DNA from: JANXMY01 sp964251675
GTDB taxonomy: Bacteria; Armatimonadota; Armatimonadia; Armatimonadales; Capsulimonadaceae
Length of the DNA stretch: 64,000 bases
NCBI GenBank assembly: GCA_964251675.1
Contig: CAXUKS010000003.1
Coordinates: 62,001 to 126,000, forward strand
Reading direction: 5' to 3'
Shown: positions 57,208 through 64,000 of the stretch, in pieces
Numbering within the stretch: the first letter of the stretch is position 1
How the letters are laid out: each line of letters begins with the position of its first letter
Made by a program: the position numbers and the translations under genes
Notes under the pieces: generated by a model
What the model saw: only the letters and a program-made list of their open reading frames with translations
Databases searched by the model: none
Told to the model about the DNA's origin: nothing

Positions 57208-59781
57208 ATGCCAAACTTCGGCCTCATCCCCACTCTCGGCGTCGCCTGCATCTGGACCACCCTCGCTGCGCTGCTTGTTTCCACGGTCGCCTACCTTGTC
57301 GCCGCCGCCCGGCGCGACACGCCGGGGCAGGGCAGCGGCGCGGCGCGGCTGGGCCGGGCGGGTTTTGCGCTGGCCGCGCTCTCCACCTTCGGCACGGCAG
57401 CGGCGCTCGGGACCCTGCTGCTGACCCACCGCTTTGACATTCAGTATGTCTACGACCACTCGGCACGGGCGATGTCGCCGCTCTACTATTTCCCCTCGTT
57501 CTGGGCCGGGCAGGAAGGCTCGTTCCTCCTGTGGGGCTTTTGGATTGCCGTGCTGGGGCTGGTCCTGGCATGGACCTCCGGGGCTGCCGAGCGGCGCGTG
57601 ATGCCATTTTACAGCGGCGTGCTGTTCTTCTTGGTCGGGATGCTGACCATCAAGAACCCGTTCCTGCCGACAATGGACCAGTGGGGCATTCCCGTCATGC
57701 CCACCGAAGGGCTGGGGCTGAACCCGAATTTAGAGAACTACTGGATGGTGATCCATCCGCCGACCCTGTTTCTGGGCTTTGCCGCGCTGGCCGTGCCGTT
57801 TTCGTTCGCCCTGGCCGCGCTGTGCTGGCGGGAGTGGGACGGCTGGCTGCGGCGGGCGCTGCCGTGGGGCCTGTTCGGCTTCGCTACACTCGGCCTCGCC
57901 ATGATGATGGGCGGGTACTGGGCCTATGAAATGCTCGGCTGGGGCGGCTTCTGGGCTTGGGACCCCGTCGAAAACGGCCCGTTCGTGCCGTGGATGGGAC
58001 TGCTCGGCTTCCTGCACGCCGCGCAGATACAGCGCGTCCGGGGCAAGTTCCTGAAGCCCACGCTGGTGCTGGCCCTGCTGCCGTTCTCCGGGGCGCTCTA
58101 TGAGACGTTTTTAACGCGCACCGGCGTTCTGGACAAGTTCAGCGTCCATTCGTTTTCCACGCTCGGTGGCATCGCCAACAGCGTTCTGCTGGGCGTTCTG
58201 CTGGTGTCCGTGTTTATTTCGGTCGCCTCCCTGCTGTGGCGCTACAAAGCTTTGCCCAAGAGCGAAGAAACTACCGAAGAGATCACCAGCCGTGAGTTCG
58301 GCTTCACGATGGCGATTGTCGTGCTGACCCTGTGCGGCTTCATCGCCGCCGTGGGCCTGTCCGCGCCGCTTTTCACGAGCCTGCTGGTGAAAGTCGGGAT
58401 TGCCAGCTACACAGCGACGGTGCGGGAAGACTATCACAACCGGGCGCTGTTCCCCATAGCCGTCCTGCTGGCCCTCGGCATGGGCCTCGGGCCGCATCTG
58501 GCCTGGCGGGGCCGGGGCGGGCCGAACAGCATGAAGCTGGTCTGGAGCTACGCGCTGGCCGTGGTCGCCGCGCTGGGCTTTGTGGCGGCCAGCAAGTATC
58601 TGGGCACGCCGCTGAAGCCTGCCATGCTTATCCCGCAGCTTTTGCTCTTCACGGCGTCCATGTTCGCCATTTTTGCCAACCTCGCTCTGCTGACCCGCCT
58701 GCGCCGCCCCCGCGAGGAGGCGCATCACGCGGTACGCCCTGTCTGGACGCTCGGCGGCACGCTGTCGCATCTCGGCGCCGCCGTGATGCTGGTCGGCATC
58801 GCCTGCCTGGTGACCTTTGTTCGCAAGGACCCTGGCACGATGCTGGTGCAGAACACCCCGGCGGCGGTGCTGGACGGGGCCTACACGATGGTCTTCCGGG
58901 GGATGTCCGGCGACCCGGAAAAAGACCACGACAATGCGCTGCTACTGGATGTGGCGTCCACCGATGGGAGGCACAAGTTCCAGGCCCAGATGCCGTTTGC
59001 CGTTCGCGCCGTGGAAGGCGGGCAGAAGCAGGTCTTCGCGCACCCGACCATTCTGCATACCGGCCCTAGTGACCTGTATCTGAACATGAATAATGGCACG
59101 GGGCTGGCCGAATTCTACAGCACGGCGATTTCCAAGCCGGTGCTGAAGCTCGGCGATGTTAAAACGGTGAAGGTCGTCGGCAAGACCCCCGCAGACGAGA
59201 AGACCTACACTGTGGAGTTCCAGCGGTTCATCAACCCGATGGGCAAAATTGTCCAGCAGACCGGCCAGATGCCGGCTGTGTTTCCCGTGTCCGCTGTTCT
59301 GCGCGTGACCTACGAGGGCAAGACCACGGAAGTGACGCCGCAGTACATCCAGTACCGCGACGGCTCAAACTCCAAATCGCCGGAGATCAAGCTGGCGGGC
59401 AACACGCTGATTTCGTTTGCGGGCATGAACGCGGGCAGCTCTGACAAAGCAAACCCCGGCGTGGGCGCGAAGAACGAAGGCGTCTCGCTTAATCTGCGTC
59501 AGGACAGCGGCCCGCCGAAACTGGCCTTTGAGGTGGAAGCCTCCACGCGCCCGATGATCAATTTAGTCTGGATCGGCACCCTGCTGCTGGTTCTGGGCGG
59601 GCTGGTCTCTATGCGGCGGCGCATTCTGGAGAACCGTCTTGATCCGGTCCCCGATCTGCCGCACACGCCGCGTGCGTCCTCGGCGGCACGCCGGACGGCT
59701 GTTAAATCCCCCGCCCGGTCCGGTGCCCGGACGGCCAAGCCCGCACCGTCGCTGTCGGTCGGCAAGACGCGAGGACGCTAA
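57208..59781 (+). CDS. ccmF: Cytochrome c haem lyase subunit CcmF
   Basis: An 857-residue membrane protein, longer than the usual about 650. The WWD loop is WGGFWAWDPVENGPFVPWMG. His-containing motifs are MVIHPPTLFLGF and GVLDKFSVHSFSTLGG. After about fifteen membrane segments a large extracytoplasmic domain (about 520-790) precedes a final helix and a basic Ala/Pro tail. It attaches haem to apocytochrome, possibly alone if CcmH is missing. It is separated from ccmE by a large inverted repeat. Confidence 0.94.
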   Translation: MPNFGLIPTLGVACIWTTLAALLVSTVAYLVAAARRDTPGQGSGAARLGRAGFALAALSTFGTAAALGTLLLTHRFDIQYVYDHSARAMSPLYYFPSFWAGQEGSFLLWGFWIAVLGLVLAWTSGAAERRVMPFYSGVLFFLVGMLTIKNPFLPTMDQWGIPVMPTEGLGLNPNLENYWMVIHPPTLFLGFAALAVPFSFALAALCWREWDGWLRRALPWGLFGFATLGLAMMMGGYWAYEMLGWGGFWAWDPVENGPFVPWMGLLGFLHAAQIQRVRGKFLKPTLVLALLPFSGALYETFLTRTGVLDKFSVHSFSTLGGIANSVLLGVLLVSVFISVASLLWRYKALPKSEETTEEITSREFGFTMAIVVLTLCGFIAAVGLSAPLFTSLLVKVGIASYTATVREDYHNRALFPIAVLLALGMGLGPHLAWRGRGGPNSMKLVWSYALAVVAALGFVAASKYLGTPLKPAMLIPQLLLFTASMFAIFANLALLTRLRRPREEAHHAVRPVWTLGGTLSHLGAAVMLVGIACLVTFVRKDPGTMLVQNTPAAVLDGAYTMVFRGMSGDPEKDHDNALLLDVASTDGRHKFQAQMPFAVRAVEGGQKQVFAHPTILHTGPSDLYLNMNNGTGLAEFYSTAISKPVLKLGDVKTVKVVGKTPADEKTYTVEFQRFINPMGKIVQQTGQMPAVFPVSAVLRVTYEGKTTEVTPQYIQYRDGSNSKSPEIKLAGNTLISFAGMNAGSSDKANPGVGAKNEGVSLNLRQDSGPPKLAFEVEASTRPMINLVWIGTLLLVLGGLVSMRRRILENRLDPVPDLPHTPRASSAARRTAVKSPARSGARTAKPAPSLSVGKTRGR

Positions 59782-59787
59782 CCCAGT

Positions 59788-60135
59788 ATGCGACTGCGTC
59801 AGATGCTGAAAAGCAAAATCCACCGGGCCACCGTGACCGAAGCCGACGTAAACTATGTCGGCTCGATCACGCTGGACTCGGAGCTGTTGGAGCGGGTGGA
59901 TTTATGGCCCGGTGAGCTGGTTCATGTCTGGAACGTCACCAACGGCGAGCGGCTGGAGACTTATGTGATTGCCGGTGAACCCGGCTCCGGCGTCGTCTGC
60001 ATGAACGGTCCTGCCGCGCACCGCATCCGGCAGGGCGATGTGATCATTGTCGCCGCGTTCGCTCTCTCTGATGAACCGCTGACGGCCCAGCAGATTCTTG
60101 TTGACGACCGTAACCACTACCTGAGAGATTTATGA
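59788..60135 (+). CDS. panD: Aspartate 1-decarboxylase
   Basis: A 115-residue pyruvoyl enzyme making beta-alanine for pantothenate. The self-cleavage site is in NYVGSITLDSELLERVDLWP (Gly-Ser). ERLETYVIAGEPGSGVVCMN and GPAAHRIRQGDVIIVAAFAL are typical. Normal length. It lies 6 nt after ccmF and 10 nt before queD, so it may be transcribed with the ccm genes. Confidence 0.96.
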   Translation: MRLRQMLKSKIHRATVTEADVNYVGSITLDSELLERVDLWPGELVHVWNVTNGERLETYVIAGEPGSGVVCMNGPAAHRIRQGDVIIVAAFALSDEPLTAQQILVDDRNHYLRDL

Positions 60136-60145
60136 GATAAGAGAT

Positions 60146-60514
60146 ATGTTTGAAGTAAAAGTTGAGAAAACTATCGCCGCCGCGCACCGGCTGTTTGACT
60201 ACAATGGCCCCTGTGAGAATATGCACGGCCATAACTACCGCATCGAAGTGGCTTACACTGGCACGGAGCTGGACCGCTTCGGGATGCTGGTGGACTTCAC
60301 CGACATCAAGCGGGCCTTTTATGGGGTGCTGGAAACGCTGGACCATACCTACCTGAACGACCTGCCTGCCTTCCATGACCTGTCGCCGTCGGCAGAGAAT
60401 ATCGCCGCGCATATTTACCACGCGCTGGAAGAAACCAAGTTTGACCGGGCGGCTTTGAGCTATGTGTCCGTGTGGGAGACGCCCACGCAGGTGGCGACAT
60501 ACAGGCGGGGTTAA
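60146..60514 (+). CDS. queD: 6-carboxytetrahydropterin synthase QueD
   Basis: A 122-residue PTPS-fold enzyme of queuosine synthesis. The zinc ligands are in IAAAHRLFDYNGPCENMHGH followed by NY; the catalytic Cys is in that segment. VDFTDIKRAFYGVLETLDHT, and SAENIAAHIYHALEE complete the family pattern, ending with VWETPTQVATY. No other queuosine genes are visible. Confidence 0.94.
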   Translation: MFEVKVEKTIAAAHRLFDYNGPCENMHGHNYRIEVAYTGTELDRFGMLVDFTDIKRAFYGVLETLDHTYLNDLPAFHDLSPSAENIAAHIYHALEETKFDRAALSYVSVWETPTQVATYRRG

Positions 60515-60518
60515 GACA

Positions 60519-60562
60519 TAAAAGAAGAGGGCGCGATTTATCGCGCCCTCTTCTTTTATGTC
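60519..60562. terminator. Bidirectional terminator
   Basis: AAGAAGAGGGCGCGAT pairs perfectly with ATCGCGCCCTCTTCTT around TT, followed by TTATG. It ends queD (+) and the hypothetical gene at 60563 (-). Confidence 0.9.
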
Positions 60563-60892
60563 TTATTTCTTGAACTCGGTCATATTGTGCCGTCCGACAC
60601 CATCAGCCATGCGGCGGATGCGGCACAGGGCGGGCTTGCCGCCTGCGGCGGGGCGCAGACCGGTACAGTGGACCTTATCGCCGGGCTTCAACAGACCGTA
60701 GCTGTCGGCGCGTGTGCCGGGACGCAGCACCACAATCAAGCCGGGTTCCGAGGAGCCGTCGGCGGGAGCATCAAGCCGTTCCACTTCGAACAAAGACTGC
60801 GGAAAGCCGTAATTCTGAATGGCGGCGACAGCGGCATCAAACGTGCCCTCAATCGGGCCGCTGGTGAGCTGATGAATAGGGCGGGCGCTCAT
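60563..60892 (-). CDS. Hypothetical protein, likely small beta-barrel
   Basis: A 109-residue protein. IHQLTSGPIEGTFDAAVAAI and LFEVERLDAPADGSSEPGLI are followed by LKPGDKVHCTGLRPAAGGKP and CRIRRMADGVG. It could be a small OB- or SH3-like domain with two cysteines, but no family is recognised. ATG 60892 is chosen. A GGG-TATACT -10 element lies about 60 nt upstream on the minus strand (60957-60949). Confidence 0.6.
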   Translation of the reverse strand: MSARPIHQLTSGPIEGTFDAAVAAIQNYGFPQSLFEVERLDAPADGSSEPGLIVVLRPGTRADSYGLLKPGDKVHCTGLRPAAGGKPALCRIRRMADGVGRHNMTEFKK

Positions 60893-60948
60893 AAATGGCT
60901 TCTTTCTGGCGGCGCGGCAGAGTGAGGGAGAAGTGCGCCGCACTCTTA

Positions 60949-60957
60949 AGTATACCC
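60949..60957 (-). promoter_or_regulatory. Candidate extended -10 element
   Basis: On the minus strand GGG-TATACT, the same form as at 54450, reading toward the gene at 60563-60892. The -35 region is not convincing. Confidence 0.45.
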
Positions 60958-61006
60958 GCTGACGGAACCATTTTGAAAAAATGACCGGGATTATTAGCGC
61001 GGGGGC

Positions 61007-61033
61007 TTGAAACGCGAACAAACCGGGTATAAT
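61007..61033 (+). promoter_or_regulatory. Promoter of the RRM gene
   Basis: TTGAAA (61007-61012) and GGG-TATAAT (61025-61033) with a 15-nt spacer. The start would be near 61040, giving an unusually long leader of about 160 nt before the RNA-binding protein gene. The leader ends in GAAAGGAG, 11 nt before the ATG. Confidence 0.6.
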
Positions 61034-61202
61034 GTCCAAGAAGACGGCAGTAAGCCGTTTTATCTCCTTCGCAGCATCGTTTCGTGCCTCTGCCCGCGCT
61101 GTCCTCGGCCCTCTCGGCGTTCACTCCGTCGCGCATCCGATACTCGCTCGCCCGCGCCTTTCGTTGCGACCGGAGGCTCACTTGAAAGGAGCCATTTCTC
61201 TT

Positions 61203-61577
61203 ATGGCAACCAAACTTTATGTCGGCAACCTGAGCTATCAGACGACCGACCAGCAGCTCCATGATCTCTTCTCCGAGGCCGGCAACGTCACCAGCGCCCA
61301 GGTCGTGACGGACCGTTACACCGGCCAGGCTCGCGGCTTCGGCTTTGTCGAGATGGCGACCGAGGGCGAAGCCCAGGCCGCGATCTCCGCGATCAATGGC
61401 CGCACCGTGGATGGCCGCGCCCTGAACGTCAATGAGTCCAAGCCCCGCGAAGGCGGCGGTGGCGGCGGCAGCCGTGGCGGTGGCGGTGGTTATGGCGGCG
61501 GCGGCGGTGGCGGCAGCTACGGCGGCGGCGGTGGTGGCAGCTACGGCGGCGGTGGCGGTGGCCGCGACCGCTACTAA
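61203..61577 (+). CDS. Glycine-rich RRM RNA-binding protein
   Basis: A 124-residue protein. One RNA-recognition motif (about 1-80) has RNP2 KLYVGNL and RNP1 RGFGFVEM, with YQTTDQQLHDLFSEAGNVTS between. A tail of Gly runs with Tyr, Ser and Arg follows, ending GRDRY. This is the architecture of the cold-induced Rbp proteins of cyanobacteria and others, acting as RNA chaperones. The long leader suggests post-transcriptional or temperature control. Confidence 0.94.
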   Translation: MATKLYVGNLSYQTTDQQLHDLFSEAGNVTSAQVVTDRYTGQARGFGFVEMATEGEAQAAISAINGRTVDGRALNVNESKPREGGGGGGSRGGGGGYGGGGGGGSYGGGGGGSYGGGGGGRDRY

Positions 61578-61593
61578 GCACCAGCGTACCCAA

Positions 61594-61632
61594 CAAGAAA
61601 GGGCCGGGAGGAAACTCCCGGCCCTTTCTTTG
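61594..61632 (+). terminator. Intrinsic terminator
   Basis: AAGAAAGGGCCGGGAG pairs with CTCCCGGCCCTTTCTT around a GAAA tetraloop, ending in a T-rich tail. It lies directly after the RRM gene. Confidence 0.92.
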
Positions 61633-61725
61633 TGCGTGCCTGCCTAAACTTCCCATCGAACATCCCGGTAAAAGTATGGTATAAGTGCCTCAGAACGCCT
61701 TGACAGGGACCTCTGGGAGACACTG

Positions 61726-61995
61726 ATGCACGAACTCGAAGCGATGGACCTGACGCGGCACGCCATTTTGATTGCCCTGCAAATGTCCATGCCGATTCTG
61801 CTGCTGTCGCTGGCCGTTGGCGTCGTGGTCAGCCTGTTTCAGGCCGTCACGCAAATCCAGGAACAGACACTTACGTTTGTCCCAAAAATCGTGGTGCTCG
61901 TACTGGCGCTGGTCGTCATGGGACCCTGGATGCTGCACACGATTGTCGGCTTCACAGTGGGCCTGCTGGCGAGCCTGCCGTCGGTCATTCATTGA
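61726..61995 (+). CDS. fliQ: Flagellar export apparatus protein FliQ
   Basis: An 89-residue protein with two membrane helices (about 15-38 and 54-75), part of the FliPQR export gate. AILIALQMSMPILLLSLAVG, LFQAVTQIQEQTLTFVPKI and VMGPWMLHTIVGFT are typical. GGGAG lies about 7 nt before the ATG. TATAAG at 61680-61685 may be the -10 box. fliP is not in front of it; the RRM gene is. Confidence 0.93.
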   Translation: MHELEAMDLTRHAILIALQMSMPILLLSLAVGVVVSLFQAVTQIQEQTLTFVPKIVVLVLALVVMGPWMLHTIVGFTVGLLASLPSVIH

Positions 61996-62002
61996 GAGGC
62001 CG

Positions 62003-62103
62003 CCTGCGCGGGCGAAGGATTAAGAACACTGACAGTCGGCTGTCTGATGCCCGCGCAGGCGGGAAAATTGCTCTTCCAAGCACGGGGGTCCAGCCCCATG
62101 TTC
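62003..62103. repeat. Family B composite repeat within the flagellar operon
   Basis: GCCTGCGCGGGCGAAG and its partner CCCGCGCAGGCGGGAAAATT flank GACAGTCGGCTGTC, followed by GCACGGGGGTCCAGCCCCATG. The left outer arm is missing compared with 48718. It separates fliQ from fliR, genes that usually touch. Confidence 0.85.
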
Positions 62104-62122
62104 CGTTGCCCCATCGCCTCAT

Positions 62123-62908
62123 ATGCCTGACCTTGCTGCATTCTCCGCTGACTCCTTCTGGGCCTTCTTGCAGGTCTTTGTGCGCGTTTCCAGCCTGCTG
62201 GTGACCGCGCCCGTCTTTGGCAGCCGCGAAATCCCCAATCAGGTCAAAGCCGGGCTGGCCGGGCTGCTGTCGCTGGTGCTGCTGCCGCTGGTCAAAGGGA
62301 CGCTGGGGGCCATTGCCCCTACGACGGTCTACGGCATGGCGAGCGTTCTGCTGGGGCAGGCCGTGGTCGGTCTGATGATTGGCCTCGTCGTGACCCTGCT
62401 GTTTGTGGCCGTGCGGATTGGCGGCAGCCTGACGGACTACCAGATGGGCTTCACGCAGGCGTCCACGTTCAATCCGCAGTTCAACGAGACCGTTTCGCCA
62501 ATTGCCAATCTTCAGTATCGCTATGCGCTCGTGCTGTATCTGGTCGCCAACGGCCACTGGCTCCTGCTGGCCGCCCTGGAGCGGTCGTTTGTGACCCTGC
62601 CGGTAGGGCATCTGTCGCTGGCGAGGCTGTCGCAGTCGTTCACTGATGTGACCTTTCAGGCGCTGGTGATGGGTCTGCAAATCGCCGCCCCGGCGGGCGC
62701 GGTGCTTCTGGTGACGGACATCGCGTTCGCGTTCCTGAACAAAACCATGCCGTCGATGCAGGTCTTTTACGTTGGGATGCCGGTCAAGGTGCTGGTCGGC
62801 TTCGTCGTCGTGCTGGCCGTCCTGCCGCTCCTGACCGCGATTGTCTCGCACCTGACGCTCGGCTCGCCCGATGTGGTCTCCACCCTGCTTCGGGGAATGC
62901 GAAAATAG
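62123..62908 (+). CDS. fliR: Flagellar export apparatus protein FliR
   Basis: A 261-residue membrane protein with about six segments. VFVRVSSLLVTAPVFGSREI then PNQVKAGLAGLLSLVLLP at the start, ILLGQAVVGLMIGLV-like and GGSLTDYQMGFTQASTFNPQ in the middle, and NKTMPSMQVFYVGMPVKVL near the end are FliR hallmarks. It starts 19 nt after the repeat. The ATG of flhB follows 5 nt after its stop. Confidence 0.93.
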   Translation: MPDLAAFSADSFWAFLQVFVRVSSLLVTAPVFGSREIPNQVKAGLAGLLSLVLLPLVKGTLGAIAPTTVYGMASVLLGQAVVGLMIGLVVTLLFVAVRIGGSLTDYQMGFTQASTFNPQFNETVSPIANLQYRYALVLYLVANGHWLLLAALERSFVTLPVGHLSLARLSQSFTDVTFQALVMGLQIAAPAGAVLLVTDIAFAFLNKTMPSMQVFYVGMPVKVLVGFVVVLAVLPLLTAIVSHLTLGSPDVVSTLLRGMRK

Positions 62909-62912
62909 ACTT

Positions 62913-63989
62913 ATGGCTGAAGGCGAAGACAAATCATTTCCCGCGACGCCCAAGCGGCGGGCAGAGGCACGCAAAAAAGGACAGGTCGCCCGCTCCCCGG
63001 AGTTCGGCGCGGCGCTGACTCTGCTGGCCGTCGTCATGGCCCTGCACGCCACCCTGCCGGGCGAGGGGGGAATGAGCCTGCTGCGGGATTTGCAGTCTGC
63101 GCTGACATTTAATCCCCACGACTCAAACTTCACGTTTGCCACCGTGGCGCAGTGGCAGATGCGGGGTCTGGGATGGGGAGCCAAAATCCTCCTGCCAGTG
63201 GCCGGGCTGGCCGTGGTGTTCAGCCTGGCGGCGGGCATCGGGCAGGTGGGCTTTGCGGTCACTCCCGAGGCCCTGTCGCCTAAATGGAACCGATTAAACC
63301 CCGCCGAAGGCATCAAGCGTCTGGTTGGGATGCGCGGGGTCGTGGAAGCCCTGAAAGGGCTGCTTAAAATGGGCCTTGTCGGCGGCATCTGTTACAGTAC
63401 CCTGCGCGGGGCCATTGAGTCGGGCGAGCTGATGCGGACCGCCCGCGAGCCGCTGCCCGTGATGCTGTCCGTGGTCGGCGGCCTCATCTGGACCCTCGGC
63501 CTGCGCGTCAGTGTCACGCTGCTTATCTTAGCCGTCGCAGACTTCGCCTACCAGAAGTACGAGATGGAAAAGTCGCTCAAAATGAGCTTTTCGGAGATCA
63601 AGCAGGAACACAAGCAGTCCGACGGCGACCCACAGGTCAAAGCGCGTATCCGGCGCATGCAGCGCGAGATGTCCAAGCGCCGCATGATGCAGGACGTCCC
63701 CAAAGCCGATGTCGTGATCACTAACCCCACCCACTTCGCCGTGGCTCTGAAGTACGAAGGCGGCGTGTCTGCTCCGAAAGTCGTTGCTAAAGGGGCCGAT
63801 GAAATCGCCGCCCGCATCCGCGAAATCGCCCGTGAGAACAAAGTGCCGCTGGTCGAAAACAAGCCACTCGCCCGCACCCTCTTTGCCGAGGTCGAAATCG
63901 GACGAGAAATCCCCGCCGATCTCTTTGAAGCCGTCGCCCAGGTGCTGGCCTTTGTTTATCGCACGCATGGCCGCCGCAAGATGCCCTAG
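62913..63989 (+). CDS. flhB: Flagellar export switch protein FlhB
   Basis: A 358-residue protein. The N-terminus DKSFPATPKRRAEARKKGQV is typical. Four membrane helices follow (about 30-50, 80-110, 145-165 and 185-210). The cytoplasmic domain has the self-cleavage motif NPTH in DVVITNPTHFAVALKYE, then VAKGADEIAARIREIARENK and PLARTLFAEVEIGREIPADL. It switches export from hook to filament substrates. Complete; the window ends 11 nt after its stop. Confidence 0.96.
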   Translation: MAEGEDKSFPATPKRRAEARKKGQVARSPEFGAALTLLAVVMALHATLPGEGGMSLLRDLQSALTFNPHDSNFTFATVAQWQMRGLGWGAKILLPVAGLAVVFSLAAGIGQVGFAVTPEALSPKWNRLNPAEGIKRLVGMRGVVEALKGLLKMGLVGGICYSTLRGAIESGELMRTAREPLPVMLSVVGGLIWTLGLRVSVTLLILAVADFAYQKYEMEKSLKMSFSEIKQEHKQSDGDPQVKARIRRMQREMSKRRMMQDVPKADVVITNPTHFAVALKYEGGVSAPKVVAKGADEIAARIREIARENKVPLVENKPLARTLFAEVEIGREIPADLFEAVAQVLAFVYRTHGRRKMP

Positions 63990-63991
63990 TC

Positions 63992-64000
63992 CGGTATAAT
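63992..64000 (+). promoter_or_regulatory. Possible -10 element at the window edge
   Basis: CGG-TATAAT in the last nine bases resembles the extended -10 boxes seen elsewhere in the window. A following gene cannot be seen. Confidence 0.35.

Noticed and set aside
1..64000. CRISPR array
   Set aside because: No series of regularly spaced identical direct repeats was found. The dispersed repeats are inverted and far apart.
1..64000. tRNA or rRNA genes
   Set aside because: No clover-leaf pattern with GTTCRANNC and CCA context, and no rRNA core sequences, were noticed by eye. A covariance search would be needed to exclude them fully.

Overview
The window is a GC-rich bacterial chromosome segment, apparently from a draft or metagenome-derived assembly, because three identical 10-N scaffold gaps occur at 13594-13603, 17969-17978 and 30833-30842. 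Nearly all genes are core metabolism: nitrogen signalling, cell wall, purine and pyrimidine synthesis, pentose phosphate pathway, cytochrome c maturation and flagellar export. Most genes sit on the minus strand up to about 50 kb and on the plus strand from about 54 kb. Lineage cannot be fixed from sequence alone. Flagellar export genes, a CcmE of the CxxxY type, KaiC-like ATPases and many -10 boxes lying 5-8 nt before start codons (a leaderless style known from Deinococcus) suggest a deep-branching GC-rich phylum such as Armatimonadota. That is a low-confidence inference.

Layout: 0-5 kb carries a possible toxin-antitoxin remnant, a sulfite-oxidase-like molybdoenzyme, glnD and a catalytically dead HtpX-like protein. 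4.9-7.1 kb is an atypical insert flanked by identical 110-bp copies of the rodA 3' end. It holds a ribbon-helix-helix-like regulator, two small membrane proteins and a HEPN-type ribonuclease candidate. 7-16 kb has rodA, pgl (one frameshift), purK fused to an unknown N-terminal domain, purE and a GGDEF protein. 16-27 kb has a FAD oxidoreductase, only the N-terminal half of carB, an amber-interrupted HEAT-like gene, GrpB/DinB genes, an acetate-type symporter and a glycosyltransferase. 26.5-32 kb is the pyrimidine operon pyrR-pyrB-x-y-pyrC-ank-carA, with a consensus promoter and a PyrR-type leader RNA site. 32-43 kb is mixed: a HAF-repeat protein, cobalamin adenosyltransferase, peroxiredoxin, transketolase, a PadR/HAAS pair and an isocitrate/isopropylmalate dehydrogenase-like gene. 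43-47 kb is a signalling module of a helical protein, a two-domain KaiC-like ATPase and a PAS-PP2C phosphatase. 47-54 kb has Nudix, DUF3866, an M20 peptidase, fabI, a small metallopeptidase, a TPR protein and RNase HI. 54-60 kb is the operon ccmABCDEF followed by panD and queD. 61-64 kb has a glycine-rich RRM protein and fliQ-fliR-flhB.

The intergenic spaces are seeded with several families of inverted-repeat elements. The commonest has termini resembling GCCCCCAATAATGGGGGAA. One copy of its core has become in-frame coding sequence inside the glycosyltransferase, and other copies separate fliQ from fliR and ccmE from ccmF. The best candidate for something undescribed is the rodA-end insert at 4.9-7.1 kb. 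Other points of note are the leaderless promoters, the CxxxY CcmE, the KaiC-PP2C module, the DUF-PurK fusion and two genes broken by single in-frame TAG codons.
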